Notes under the pieces: generated by a model | Told to the model about the DNA's origin: nothing | What the model saw: the letters and a program-made list of their open reading frames with translations, nothing else | Database searches by the model: none | Position numbers and translations under genes: made by a program | Shown here: in pieces, positions 1-12,457 of the stretch | Layout of the letters: each line of letters begins with the position of its first letter | How positions within the stretch are numbered: position 1 is the stretch's first letter | Assembly (NCBI GenBank): GCA_949128115.1 | Contig: OX421965.1 | Span: 58,212,012 to 58,276,011 of the forward strand | Direction of reading: 5' to 3' | DNA length: 64,000 nt | DNA from: Anaspis maculata | Taxonomy: Eukaryota; Arthropoda; Insecta; Coleoptera; Scraptiidae

Positions 1-66
1 ACCGTCTCCAGAAAGCGAACCTCACCGTGAACCTCGAAAAATGCTAGTTCTTCAGATTTCGTTCTG

Positions 67-279
67 CTAGGGCTTCGTCGTCGATTCCCAAAGATTCCAG
101 GCCGACTCTGAAAAGTACCGTTGCTTCATCCTTGGTTTTTCCTCGTTGATCAACGCCTCAGCAAGGGTAAGAAGAATGCAGAAGGTGTCATCTGGAGAGA
201 CAATGCAGAGAAGGCATTTGTAGGCATAAAGTAGGTTTCTGGTGCGAGTGAAAAAGTTGTAGACGGGAATCGGTTCCAT
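67..279 (-). other. Short open frame, possible exon or gene remnant (unidentified)
   Basis: A 70-codon frame on the minus strand starts at an ATG at 279 and is rich in Leu, Cys and Tyr. I do not recognise it. Near 120-130 a one-base shift would continue into an acidic, ordinary-looking stretch (residues resembling FRVGLESLGIDDEALAER) ending at a stop near 35. This hints at a frameshifted gene remnant or an exon edge rather than random sequence. There is no domain and no clear splice context. It is just as likely to be chance or an old repeat, so confidence is low. Confidence 0.18.
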
Positions 280-579
280 TTAATTTTTTTCCTTCAAGTA
301 GAAACTCCTTCGAAGAAAAAATGTACGGGCAATGCTATAAAATTTCATTTGATACATGGATTTTGTTTTTGAAAATAGATTCATAGTTACGTGCATACAT
401 TTTTCTTCAAAGTAGGTAGAGTAGGTTCACTTGTACTGTGACTCTAGTTGGCTAGGCAAATTTTCTACTTTAGCATTGTAGGCTTGCCGCCTTTTTAGCT
501 GGTGTGAAACTGACTTCTCTGGAAGTAAAGTTATATTTCTTATCAAATTGATATCAAAATCTTGGAAAACTGACCTTGT

Positions 580-637
580 CATAAGTGGAAAGGCGACTAG
601 AGGGGCGCCATAAGTGGAAAGGCGACTAGAGGGGCGC
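580..637. repeat. Perfect 29-bp tandem duplication
   Basis: The 29-base unit beginning CATAAGTGGAAAGGCGACTA occurs twice back to back (580-608 and 609-637) without a difference. It looks like a recent replication slippage product. No coding context is visible. Confidence 0.9.
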
Positions 638-3600
638 AGAGCTGTATCACCGTCATATAGACACCAGAACCCTACGGGGCCGCCTTCAATTCAAATCATC
701 TTGACGACGGCCATTCAAGGCCGACAAAAACTTGTTCCGCCAAGCTCCAAAACGGAAGCAAATTACAAACTGAAGGTACTCACATGAATTTTGGTCCAAT
801 ACGCAACTTTGAGCGGCTGGGTTTCTTGAAATTCGGTTTAATTAACTTTTGATACGTAAATCCTGCTGCAACTGCAGGCCTGCTGAGATGTTCCTTGTCT
901 TGCCAATAGAGCTTCATGATTCGTCGTGTCTTTTCGACTACAAGACGTGAAAGGATTGATGATTCCATGGGACCCCTTTTTTTGGACGAAGGCCTAGTAC
1001 TTTTTTAGTTTGAATCAACCTAAAGTTGAACTGGCTTCAAGAGGTTAGAAATATTATTGACACCTATCAAATGTCAATGCTGCTTTGATGTATTTGTTCA
1101 TTGGCGAAAATCAAAAACAGGTCGAAAAATTACTACATTTTCCAATATAATGGAAAAAAGCGTCAAACATCAGGTCCCGCAAATTCCAATATTCCGTCTA
1201 TCTGCAGAGGATATGCGCAAAAAATACGTTCCAAAAGTGGTCCGAACGACGAACGCTAAATGAAGCCAGAGCAGCAAACCGCAAAAGTTTTGGGGATTTT
1301 CTATATTTCAGATTTGGAAACTTAAAAACAAAATCTCACAGCCGACTAGAATCACGGTACAGGTGAACCTACTATACCAAGAATGATTTCTACTTATTCA
1401 CTTTTTCATGTTTACGGGAAACCATTTTTGTTACTTTATGGAAAGAAAAGAGATGGCTCTATACTCAGTCATCGCCAGTTTTTTTGTTTCTTAGAAAAAG
1501 GCATTTTCTGCGGATTTTAATTTTCATAGGGATCGATCGGCGCCCTTAAAACTATTTTCTTCTTAATTTGGAGGAAAGCCTAACGTTTCGCGTATGTTAC
1601 AATTATTGTCACAACCCATACTTAATCAGAAAGTCAGATAACAGTGCCCCACGGGGGCATCCCGTAAATACAGTTTGGCGGTGGCTGGATTGGCATTTCA
1701 AAATATTCGTTTATCGTTACTTCGGGCGCCGATCGTCACCGCACATAACGTGCTTATTTTGATGTGTGTCGTGGCATTTTATGCCCCCGGAATTTCTGGG
1801 TAAAATTCGCTTTGCCGCATCGGATGCAAATTCTTCGGCGTCTCTGCGCGCATCGTCGTCCTTTTATTATTTAGATTTTATTATCCGGACGTTGCGGAAA
1901 TAAAGTTCCGTGCCATGATGATCGTCATACGCCCCGAAAATTGCGACATAGTATGAAGCGCCCCCGTTTTAAAACTTGTAACGATTCGGGGCAAACAAAT
2001 CTGACATAAAATCCGAGCGGTGTTCCGTAATCATCAATCATTCAATCCTCGTTGATTTATGTCTTTTGGTCATAGCCAGAGAGTAGAGTGGGAGTGCCAT
2101 AAATCTGCGAGGAATCTTACTTTCTTATGTGTGTGTTTATATCGGTCCAGCTATCTGCAAGAAGTGTGTGGAACAAGCAAAGCCCGCACATTGGAGCAGT
2201 CTCCAATCGCCATTTGCAATCTGTCTCGCAGCCAGACTCGCGGAAGAATTTATTAATTCCTTTCGGTCCAATCAGCTGAAAGTTTAAGACTCGTTTTATT
2301 GAGTTTTATGTATTTCGGTCCCGGAAAGCGATAAATCAACGGCCGAACTTCCAGCGATTAGTGGAGAAACAGGGAGAGAGGGGTAAGCCTATACAGACGG
2401 AGGAATGGGAAGTTGTTGCTGCGATGTGAAATTCTCTATGCCAAGGATAACAGACCGCAGGAAACAGAATCTAGAGTTCACTACGATCGGAAGGGATACC
2501 TAACTAAAAGTTTCTGTTGAGCTGATCTTTGCTACGGCTCCTGGACGCTGAATTCAATTTCATCAAGTCAAATTTTAATTCGGGCTTCTATTGAAATGTC
2601 ATCATTCGATTTATCAAAAGTTATCAAGTGTCCATGAATTGTGTAGTCGAATTAACCCCACGTTGGGCGCCAAATTTTACGTCTCTAATTACGTAATCAG
2701 CTTTGTGAGATACTCTTTATGGGTCGTGAGGTTTGATTCCTGACATATCAATTATCCAGGTAGGTATTGAAACAGAAAAGTGATAGGGAATTGCAATAGT
2801 TTATGTTAAGTCATAGTTATATTAGTTTATACTATATTAGTAATTGAATAAAAAATGCAAGTAAGAGTAAATATGAACAAATGAAAGTCAATTTTATGGA
2901 GATCTTGTCTATAAGGAGACTGAAGGAGTATCAACACCGACACCGACTGACAGCTGTAGGTGATTGCTGAAGTTTAAAGTGATGTCTAGGTATTTTCAAT
3001 TTCAAAAAACAGAATTTTTTTCTTCTAGGCTTTGATGTGTTGGAAATAAAAGCTGAACAGATAATAATATAGTGAATAAACAATAATAAATGTGACAATA
3101 AGTATATAAACTTCGACAAAGCGTGGTAGTCATGCATACATACCTTGACAGGATGATAAAGTCGTAATAGTACATTACGTAACAAGTACGGAAAATGATA
3201 TATTACGCATGAGTGTGTAAGTTAATGCACGAAGCGCAGCCGAGTGCAGAAATCACACGAATGAAATAAGACACTTTACGGCGAGTTACGTACACTATTT
3301 TTTCTACGACCGGGAGAAAATTACATTGAAATTAAGAAGTCATTTTCGTGTTTTTCTGTAAACGTAGATTTTATAAGAACCAGTGGATAAATAATAATTA
3401 CAGAAATAAGAGTCATTTCAAATGAGTTTATAAAGAAAATGTGTATGTATTTCAATTTTTCAAAAATTCAATTATTCAAAAAAAAATTTGAATAAATTAT
3501 TTTTTCATAATATTCAATTTTTCTCGAAAAACACCGCTATTTTCTGACCAAGCCTGCCTGTGGCTGTTGTTATGCTTGAGCATCTTACAAGCGGGCGGTA

Positions 3601-3696
3601 CACCGAATCATCGCAAAAAAATCAAGAATTCCATCAAAAACCAGTATTTCAAATTAAGATTGCTTTCAAAATATGAAAAATGATTTTTTTTTTCAC
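638..3696. other. Non-coding stretch, nothing assigned
   Basis: No RT, transposase or host gene motif was recognised on either strand. A 62-codon minus-strand frame at 780-968 (start MESSILSRLV, basic, ends IGPKFM) is the only frame with ordinary amino-acid composition. It has no recognised family and could be an exon or chance. AT-rich low-complexity sequence, including long A and T runs, fills 3300-3700. Confidence 0.5.
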
Positions 3697-3818
3697 AAAA
3701 AAAAAAAAAAAATTCAGAGAATCGCAGGAATCGAACTCGGGCCTGCTGCACACATGCCACGCGCCTGTGGCAGCAGGTAAGGTCGGAGGTGGCGTCTCTC
3801 ACCATCAAGCTATCAGGG
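3697..3818 (-). other. tRNA-like (SINE head or tRNA pseudogene) module
   Basis: Read on the minus strand, an A-box-like word TAGCTTGATGGTGAGAG (3796-3812) is followed about 60 bases later by a B-box-like word GAGTTCGATTCC (3727-3738). A run of about 16 T on the minus strand (3697-3712) comes shortly after. A and B boxes plus a T run are the layout of an RNA polymerase III unit. A clean cloverleaf is not evident, so a tRNA-derived SINE head or pseudogene is likelier than a functional tRNA. Confidence 0.5.
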
Positions 3819-4731
3819 TATTTTCGTCAGCCTGCCAAAACCGTCATTAATAAAGGACACGAACAATTTCTTTTATCCTTTGAAGAGCGATAGCGGCTTA
3901 AGGCCCCGGATACCAACCGGGAAATGTACGTTTTGGTCATCAGAAGGTGTATGGGACTTCATTTATTAACAACGTCTCCTTGTGAGAAATTTGAAAATCC
4001 AGTAATGAAATTAGTGACATTTCAACCGTCATTTTAACATTTTAGTATGTTAACTTGGTTCAAAGTATTTGGATGTATTGGATGGAGCTGGTGCAGCTCA
4101 AGATTTTTAAATAGACCCTCATTTAATCTTTTGTGGTCACATTAGCATTGCTACCAAAGAATTAGTCTGCTTTATAAGTGTGGGTGAGAATTTCATTCAT
4201 AACTTTACAATTATTGTTGTTGAAAAGAAATTAGGTATGTAGGATTTTTATTTTTATACATCTCACCGCTAGGGTTAGGCCTTCGATAAGGTTATATAAG
4301 CATGTCAAACCCATACTATCGGTTGAGAGGACATGACTGAGGCCAGTTGTTCTGTAGGTGCGGATTATTGTGGATTTGCTTGTGAATCAGAGTAAGGGTG
4401 GTTTTGAAAGCCGGTTTTTCGAAATTGTGATTAAGTCGTCGTTTAAATTCGTATTGTTTCGTGGTTCGAATGAACTGTGCGTTATAATAACGCACGGCTC
4501 ATAACGCACAGGTTTGGCAAGTTGACGTAATCGACAACTTTCGGGCCTACTATAGCGTGTGAATGGGTCACTTTCGTAGGTGGTCGTAGGAGAAAGGTTA
4601 GAGTGATCCAAGTATCATAGTAAAGCCCAAGTGTGGGTATGAAACCATGTGAGCTGTACGTACTGACGAGCGACGTAAATACGTAATCTCAAACCTGATA
4701 TAACATGCACGATGCACGTATCTACGTAGTT
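3819..4731. other. Non-coding stretch
   Basis: No gene recognised. A small perfect palindrome, GTGCGTTA-TAA-TAACGCAC, lies near 4477-4495, with another copy of the AACGCAC word just downstream. Otherwise nothing distinctive. Confidence 0.5.
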
Positions 4732-6894
4732 GTCCAGTCAAATTAAGCGAAAATCGGGCCAAACCGGGAAAAAACTTGGAAGTTGACAAAATTTGGTGGA
4801 TCGATGCAAAATTTAACGTAAAATGACATACTGAAATTCCCAAAAATTTCAAAGCTTGAATTTTTTTCTAGAACCAATAAAAATGAGCGCCATCCTTGAA
4901 AAGTTTCGATTTTTTCTGGATAACTTGTAAACTATTACCTTTAGAACACAAATACCCGCGATGGAAATGTAGCCCGTTAAATTTACAAGAGATCAGTACT
5001 TAGCTCATTACTTTGTGGTCAATAGTCTTGTGATACAACGTCTGCTAAAACGCAGTGAAAATTACTCAAAATTTATTTCCGGATTTTACGTAACAATTTG
5101 CATAGTGCGAGTTCAGGGGCTGTAACGTGAACAGCAAATGTTGCGGATTTCAATGTGTTTCACATGTTTGGAAAGCCAATTCAACACTTGGTATCACACT
5201 TTTAAGTAGAAGTCGCCAACTTTGAATTGGTACTTTTCTTCGACCTTTGAAATCGATACTTGATGTCCCGAAGAATCCCCAAAAATCGACTTTTTTCATA
5301 CCATGCCATGTGCCTCATTTTTCAAGTAGGTCAATAAATACCATTCAGGGAATATATGAAGAATTGAATACAAAAAAAATAACATGTTTCGGAATCTTTT
5401 TGCTGGTGATGGTTCCTGAGTTATATGGGTTGGAACAATTTAGAAAAAAGATAGTTCTTCCGGACACTAACTGTTGAATACTGTACAAACCTTGCATCTG
5501 ATGATACCAAATGCCACTTAGCAGACGTATTGAATAGACTCATGTACAATCCACGTCTGCCAAGTGACATCTTACACCTCAAATGCAAGGTCCGAACAGT
5601 ATTCAGCAGTTAGTGTCCGGACCACCTATCTTTTTCCCAAATAGGTCGTTTTAGTCTTTTAACTCATATAACTCTGGAACCATCACTGGGAAAAAGATTC
5701 CGGAACATGTTATTTTTTTGGTATTCAATTCTTCATATATTCTCTGGATGGTTTTGCTCTACTTGAAAAATTGGGCGAATGGCATGGTATGAAAAAAATC
5801 GATTTTTGGGGATTCTTCGGGAAATCAAGTATCGATTTCAGAGGTCGAGGAAAAATACCAATTTGAAGTTGGCGACTTCTAGACAAAAGTGTGATACCGA
5901 ATGTTGAATTGGCTTTCCAAAATGTAAAACACATTGAAATCCGCACATCTTTCCACGTCTGCCAAGTGGCATCTAACGGCTCGATACCAAGTTGGAGCTG
6001 AGACCGCCGTAAGTGCGGTTACCATAGCAACGGCGGATACCAACCAATCAGACCACTGTATTTGGCGAGTTACGCTGTCCCAAACTTTGCGTCTGCAACT
6101 TAGTATCGAGCCCTTACACCTCAAATGCCAGGTCCGTACACTATTCAGCACTCAGTTTTTGGACTACCTATCTTTTTTCCAAATAGGTCGTTTTAGTCTT
6201 TCAACTCATATAACTCTGGAACCATCACTGGGAAAAAGGTTCCGAAACATGTTATTTTTTTTGGTATTTGGTTCTCCATTAGATTACTAGGATGGTTTTG
6301 CTCTACTTGAAAAATTGAGCAAATGGCATAGCATGAAAAAAATCGAATTTTTGGGGATTCATCGGGACATCAAGTATCGATTTCAAAGGTCGAGGAAAAG
6401 TACCATTTTGAAGTTGGCGACTTCTAGACAAAAGTGTGATACCGAATGTTGAATTGACTTTCCAAAAATGTAAGACACATTGAAATCCGCACATTTGCTG
6501 TCTATATACGTTACAGCCCTTTAACTGACACTATGCAAAATGTTACGTAAAATCCGGAAATAAATTTTGAGTAATTTTCACTGCGTTTTTGCAGATGCTG
6601 TATCTCAGAGACTATCGACCACAGATCAATGAATTTACTACTGATCTCTTGAGAATTTAACGAGCTACATTTGCTTTGCTGGTTTTTGTGTTCTAAAGGT
6701 AATAGTTTACAAGTTATTCAGAAAAAATCGGCAATTTCCAAGGATGGCGCTCTTTTATTAGTCCTAGAAATAAGCAAAACATTGGAATTCTCAGGAATTT
6801 TAGTATGTAATTCCACGTTAAATTCTGCATCCATCCACCAAATTTCGTAAACTTCCGAATTTATTTCCGGTTAAAACCTATTTTGACTGGACTG
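4732..6894. mobile_element. Foldback (long inverted-repeat) element, about 2.2 kb
   Basis: The left arm (4732 to about 5530) is repeated in reverse complement in the right arm (about 6100-6894). The outermost match is GTCCAGTCAAA at the left against TTTGACTGGAC at the right. Matching landmarks include TTTATTTCCGGATTTTACGT in the left arm (about 5080-5100) and its complement near 6547-6570. A third, partial copy in right-arm orientation (about 5620-5950) lies in the centre, so the same 300-bp block occurs once forward and twice reversed. No transposase motif is visible. The short frames inside are shadows of the repeat. The right end abuts the retrotransposon coding sequence without a gap. Confidence 0.8.
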
Positions 6895-6911
6895 GATACA
6901 TTCCAGAGTGT

Positions 6912-8921
6912 ATGAAAATGAATAGGACGATCCTACTTGACAAAGGAGGCGATTTAAATTCTACGAACAATTGGCGTCCAATAACTATTTGCTCCATAAT
7001 CCGGAGAATCTTCGAGAAAATCATCGATAAGAGACTGAGATATTTCGTAGAGTTCAATCAAAATCAAAGAGGTTTTACCACAAAGCCTGGTACCCACATA
7101 AACGCATCAATCATAAATTCTGATGTGCTCACAACATCTAAGCAGAAACGGGAGGACTGCTGTATATTGTTTCTTGACATCGAAAAAGCCTATGATTCTG
7201 TGGGACATCGACATCTGGCGAATACACTTGAATCACTACCAATTCCTGACTCCCTCAAGACAATAATTATGAACTTGCAGACTGGTAATTCCACCATTAT
7301 TGAAACTAAGCGCGGAAAAACAAAAGCAATATCGTTTCTGAGAGGCGTTTTACAGGGAGCTCCGCTTTCACCGGCATTATATAATCTATCTATAAATCAT
7401 ATACTCGATGAATTGTCAGAAGAAAATGTAGGTCAGCATCACGGTTTCAAACTCATACCAAAACTACCAGCTGTAAGCGTATTAGGTTTTGCTGACGATA
7501 CAGTATTAATCGGAAAAAGCAAGGATGACGTTTTAAATCTTTTTAAAACTGCAAACTTTCTTTTTGAGGAAATTGGATTGAAACTAAATACGAAGAAGAC
7601 AACAGCTATCAGTATATGTAAAGGGAAGATAATTACGGAAGAACTCCAACTAAACGATAGCATTATAAGATCAATCAATAATCAAGAATGTATCAAGTAT
7701 CTTGGGGTGAATTTCTCGAACGAAATTGTCTTTAAACAGGAATCTTTGATAAGAAAATTTGGAGAAAAAGTTGAAAATCTCGTGAAATATCCTCATCTGA
7801 AAGCAGATCAGAAAGTTCATATACTAAATTTCTGTGTATGGCCAACTTTAGTGTACTCCTTCCAGACTGCTCCTTTACATAAACTCACAAAGAGTTTTCT
7901 CCAAGACATTGATAGAATCATAAGATCAGCATTGAAAGATATTTTAGACCTGCCATCAGATTTTCCAACATCAATAATTTATTCCCCGTCAAAGTATAAA
8001 GGTCTACAAATTTTTAAAGCAGAGTGGGAAGCTTTTCTTTGTCACTACAATTTGTGCATCTCGTTGTCTAAAGCAGACAATGACTATATAAATCAAACAC
8101 GTAATCTGGGAAGTGAACAACAACTTTGTCTGAGAAAAGTGGAAATAGATGAGGAACTACGAAATGAGCCGACTAAGAAACTACGAGAGATGTTGAGAGA
8201 ACGAGAATTTGTAAACTGGACGAAAATGCAAAACAAGGGCAAAGGAGTAGAGCTATTCAAACAATATACTCCTCCAAATACGATCATAGCCAAAGGCATT
8301 GGTTTCACCCTGTCTGAATACAACATGGCGCTCAAAATAATCGGAAATGTAGCACCTGTAAGAGTAATCCCGGGAAGGAGCAAGGACGGCACCCGGTGCA
8401 GGCGTTGCGCCTCTGCCGAGACCTTCATTTCAGAAACACTGCCACATGTCCTTGGCTCTTGTCCTTTTGGCCAACTACTACGGAACAAGCGACACCATAC
8501 AGTCAGAACAATGTTAGCTGAGGCTTTAAGGAAGACAGGTTTAGAAGTGCACGAGGAAGTCAGTGGATATGCAGAAGATGGGAGCATTAGAAGGATCGAC
8601 ATGATTGGTATAAATAGGAAAAGAAAGCGGGGAATAATAGTAGACCCAAGTGTGCGCTTCGAGATCAGCGAAAGTCAGCCAGAAGAAGTACATGAAGAAA
8701 AGAAACAAATATATCAGCCAACGGTAGCTTTCTACAAAGAAAAATATGACTTAGAGAACATCGAGATCTATGGCATCTTTGTAGGCGCGAGGGGGACCAT
8801 CTCAACTTTTTTGAGGGATTTTTGTACAGAATTCAGGTTGCCAGCAAAATTATTGAAAACAATAGCTTCTTCAGTTATGAAAGACTCCATTTATATTTTA
8901 CGTAACCATCTATATTCTTGA
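6912..8921 (+). CDS. R2-group non-LTR retrotransposon polyprotein (RT plus restriction-like endonuclease), 5'-truncated
   Basis: An open frame of 669 codons. RT signatures in order: NWRPI (residues 20-24), FLDIEKAYD (87-95, first catalytic Asp), LQGAPLSPALYN (148-159) and FADD (193-196, catalytic Asp pair). The C-terminal part carries C496-x2-C499-x12-H512-x4-C517 and then a restriction-like endonuclease pattern: RHH at 527-529, Asp 563 in RRIDMIG, and IIVDPSVRFE with Asp 578. This zinc-knuckle plus PD-D/E nuclease layout defines the R2/R4/NeSL/Hero group, whose protein nicks target DNA and primes reverse transcription there. In-frame codons before the first ATG (GYIPEC, from about 6894) still read like the family. 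The true start is therefore lost: the N-terminal zinc-finger/Myb part is missing and replaced by the foldback. No frameshift or stop interrupts the remainder, which suggests youth. R4/Dong-like placement is a guess. Confidence 0.92.
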   Translation: MKMNRTILLDKGGDLNSTNNWRPITICSIIRRIFEKIIDKRLRYFVEFNQNQRGFTTKPGTHINASIINSDVLTTSKQKREDCCILFLDIEKAYDSVGHRHLANTLESLPIPDSLKTIIMNLQTGNSTIIETKRGKTKAISFLRGVLQGAPLSPALYNLSINHILDELSEENVGQHHGFKLIPKLPAVSVLGFADDTVLIGKSKDDVLNLFKTANFLFEEIGLKLNTKKTTAISICKGKIITEELQLNDSIIRSINNQECIKYLGVNFSNEIVFKQESLIRKFGEKVENLVKYPHLKADQKVHILNFCVWPTLVYSFQTAPLHKLTKSFLQDIDRIIRSALKDILDLPSDFPTSIIYSPSKYKGLQIFKAEWEAFLCHYNLCISLSKADNDYINQTRNLGSEQQLCLRKVEIDEELRNEPTKKLREMLREREFVNWTKMQNKGKGVELFKQYTPPNTIIAKGIGFTLSEYNMALKIIGNVAPVRVIPGRSKDGTRCRRCASAETFISETLPHVLGSCPFGQLLRNKRHHTVRTMLAEALRKTGLEVHEEVSGYAEDGSIRRIDMIGINRKRKRGIIVDPSVRFEISESQPEEVHEEKKQIYQPTVAFYKEKYDLENIEIYGIFVGARGTISTFLRDFCTEFRLPAKLLKTIASSVMKDSIYILRNHLYS

Positions 8922-9160
8922 GATTTTCACACATATACACAACATTTTACACTTTACATTACAAACTTACACTTCTACACTTATATTTTGTTATTGATGA
9001 TTGTTATATTGTTAACTGTTTCCTCACTATATAATATTGTATTATAATTATATTCTCTAGATTATTATTGTTACAAAAGTTACCTATGTTTGAGTATCCT
9101 TTGTTTTTGCAGCTCAAAATGTTGAGAAGGTGTAATTTTTTCAATAAAATTTCTATATAT
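8922..9160 (+). other. Probable 3' UTR of the R2-group element
   Basis: AT-rich, ACAC-rich sequence follows the stop codon. An AATAAA-type word lies at about 9143-9148 (TCAATAAAAT). The exact 3' end and any target duplication cannot be fixed because the 5' end is missing. Confidence 0.4.
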
Positions 9161-11159
9161 TGAGTGATCAGTTCATTCTTGTCGATCGATGAGTAGCGAG
9201 ACTTATCCTTGTTGCGGCGCATCCGCCAATTTTACGGGTTTAGCGCTTTACTACACGTTGAGCTCTTTGTTTTGTAGGAACTCATTTTTTGGACGAGCAT
9301 AGTTTCATTATTTAGACTTCCACATACATAATACCTAGTGTACTTGGAGTAGCTGCAGGAAACGTTTGGTCCAGTTAACGTTAACACTTCATGGGATTTG
9401 AAGCGAACGGTGCCAGTAAGTGGGCAGTTCTTCCCACATTTCATGAATACAATAAAGCTCTCCCACTTCTCTCACACAGTGGACACTCTTGGTCTACCGC
9501 GTTTCGACTGAAAACGAAAACTTGCTCTCTGCCCAATAGCTATACAAAGCGCAACTTTGAATGACCATTGCCCACGGCTCATTTTCACTCTTACTTAGAG
9601 ATTTCTAAGCCACCATGATGATAATACGAGTATTACGAGCTGCGATCTCACGTGTTGAATCCTCCACATGCCATCATGTAAATAATCCCCTCGTATACAT
9701 ATACAAGTTCTTTCTTCTCCAGCCGACAATGGACACAAAGCAGTGCTAATGGCACATTTATTAGACCGCATAAGGGAAAACGTATAAAACGCGCCTCTTT
9801 GTATAGTTCGGCATTTCTCAATAACTGCGCGGCCCCTGTGAGGAATAGATACCGCTCGAGGACAATCCCAGCTTAAGGAGACCTCCATTAACGTGTGGTG
9901 CATCTTATAAAGCGTCATGCAAGAAGCCGACGACACTATTGGTGACAACTCCTAACTGGTCCTGAGAACACTAGCACGCGCTGGTGGCCAAACACCGAGA
10001 ACCTGGTGAGCGCGCCCCCTTTGTCGCTATCAGCATGGATCCGGGGTGCTCCGGAGCGTGCTTGATATGCAACTGCTGATGCTTTCTTTACATCTTCCAT
10101 CAATAAAACGAAGGAGCCCTCTCTCTCTCTCGGCGCTCGTTTTTTTTCTTCTTATTTATTCTGCGGCATTCTTTCCCATTCCGATGAATAGGTACTGTTA
10201 CATTTTCCCATTAGGCTGGGGCTGAAACATAAAAACGAAGTTTCCAACCAAGCGTGCTGTAGAAGAATAGGTATACACGGGATTGTGAAACGCTATATTT
10301 TGCGCTCCTGCATGGATATTACTTTGTTGCGCGCTGCAGGACTTCGGAACGTCTATGCGGGTTGCAATATCAAAAGATGAAGCTCAAAAAACAAAAAGCA
10401 TACTCGTTGGGTGAATAATTATTGTAGGTACATGGCCGGCATCAAGCTCAGATCGTCTCCACTAAGAATGTTATCAGATAACCACCATCTGTCAGATTAT
10501 AGAGGCCTCCGACTTGCTGAGTGAATAAAATAAAGTTCAGTGCAGAAAAGTAAAGCACAGTTCAATAAGAAAAGGGTAAAGCCAGCTATGATCGGCTACA
10601 TTCTTTTTTGCTACGACATCCTGATATGACTATTAGAAAAGCCGAAGAAATTTCTATTTTCCGTGCTATTGCCCACCACCACTAAGAAACCTATTCACCA
10701 AAAAACTGTGAACCGATAATTCCCATTATTAGAGAAAATTCTAACTAAAAATGCATGGGCTCCATCATAATAAACCGTTAAATGTTTCCAACAAGAACGA
10801 GAGCAGTTTGTATAATTGAGCAAGAAACCATCCCAAGTTTTAGCCGTAAGGGTCAACAGTCAAAATATATTTTATCGTTGACGTCGGGTGAAAAAAAAAA
10901 ATCATTTATAGCGTGCTGGAATGTGGGAAGTATAATTCTTCCGCTTTACTCAATACTTGACTGGTCCGGAAGTAAGTAGGAAATACCTTACACTCTTATA
11001 CCAAGCATTGTCACTTTGCATGCTTGTTGCTGAGACCACCCTTGACCAATCTGGATGTGAAGACATCGGCGCAGATCGTGCAAAAACTTTATGCAAGATG
11101 AAGTAGAAAAAAAAAAGGTGAGCAATCGTAAATCGTGAACCATAACCGATGGACGTATA
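9161..11159. other. Non-coding stretch, no gene recognised
   Basis: Several open frames of 60-117 codons exist (for example minus strand 9595-9948), but none shows a motif, periodic codon use or a recognisable family. A CT microsatellite lies near 10118-10130 (TCTCTCTCTCTC). Nothing else supported. Confidence 0.5.
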
Positions 11160-12450
11160 TGTGAATCACGATGTTGCAAAGACCGGATTTTAGGCCGTTG
11201 AAAAGTCGAAATTAGAACACATGTTTAGGCAAATAAAAGCTCTATTTTGGGACGTTTTAGGCCGGAGCGAGCTAAAATAGGCAAAATAGGCCAAAAACAT
11301 TTTTCTTATGTATTCACCTTTCTCGCTGACTTTGGAGAAATGTGAATTGTCATGCGCGGCGAAACTGGCGGGAGTTAGCTAGGGACCTAAGATTTTCAAA
11401 ATTGTCGAGCGCGAGTGCGAGTGAGGACGATTATCAACGACCATGGCTGAATCCACTCACGATCTATCAGCTATAATTGTTAATCACTAATTTAGGTATT
11501 TGATCTAATTACCTTTTAGTTTATCACTCTATCACATTTTCACTTACACAGAAGAACTGATTTGAAACGTACGATAGGTACTCGGCGGGAAAAACAGCAA
11601 AATGTCCGAATTGACGTTGCCCGTCTGAAAATTGACATCGCTGCCAGGGCTTCCAGTGCCAACCTCACGTTCCCAAAATAACCAAACTTGGTATTTGCCC
11701 ATGCCAACTTCGACTTCTTGAATAACGGAAAAAGTGAATTGAGGCAAATAAATTATTTTTTGTATTTTGTTCCTGAAATATTCATTTTTGGACTATTTTG
11801 TGAACTGTGAACGCATTTTAACAAAGCAAATCAAACAACGAATGATTTTTACAACATTGTAAATCATTCCCACGTAAAATGGAAAAAGCCTATTGTGGAC
11901 CGTTGGAAAGGCACTTTTAGGTCATAAAATCCAAAATTCGCTAATTTTAGACAAATTAGACAATGATAAAGGGGCTTCAAGCGCTATAATTTCCAACACT
12001 AGAATGTATTTCAAAGTAACATGCAAATGGTCAAAACAAAAACCGGAAGCCATTTTGGCTAGAATCCGGTCCGGTCCCTGCGTCAAGGCTAGATTTCAGG
12101 TCAGTAAAAAGTGGACATTGATATTATGTTTACATTGTTCAGGTAAATTGAAGCTGTACTTCACGTAACAGCAGCGTGAAATAGGCCGTGGCAACCTAAA
12201 ATAGCCAGTATGGACAGAATCCATTCTTAAATAAATTGGAGCAAATTAATAAATATAAGTGTTGGAATCAATTTGCTCACACAGTTTGAACGAAACAAGT
12301 GAAACAATGGATTTTTTCCCTAATCATTGTGAATGATTTCCACTAAAAAATTGAAAAAGCCTATTTTAGTTCGTTAAAAAGGGTCTTTTTAGAACAGTAA
12401 ATCCGATTTTGCCAATTTTAGACATTTAGGCAAAAACAAAGGGGTGTCAA
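11160..12450 (+). repeat. Diverged direct repeats
   Basis: Blocks at about 11821-11980 and 12281-12450 share the same word order: AATCATT, then a CAC/CTAAAAA spacer, then GAAAAAGCCTATT, a CCGTTGGAAA/TCGTTAAAAA word, and AATTTTAGACA followed by AAAGGGG. A third, weaker relative is at about 11180-11300. They lie in the same orientation about 460 bp apart. Probably copies of one old repeat; no coding content. Confidence 0.55.
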
Positions 12451-12457
12451 AAGCAAT

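Noticed and set aside
8093..8602. 169-codon minus-strand frame
   Set aside because: Antisense shadow of the R2-group polyprotein, which has full motif support.
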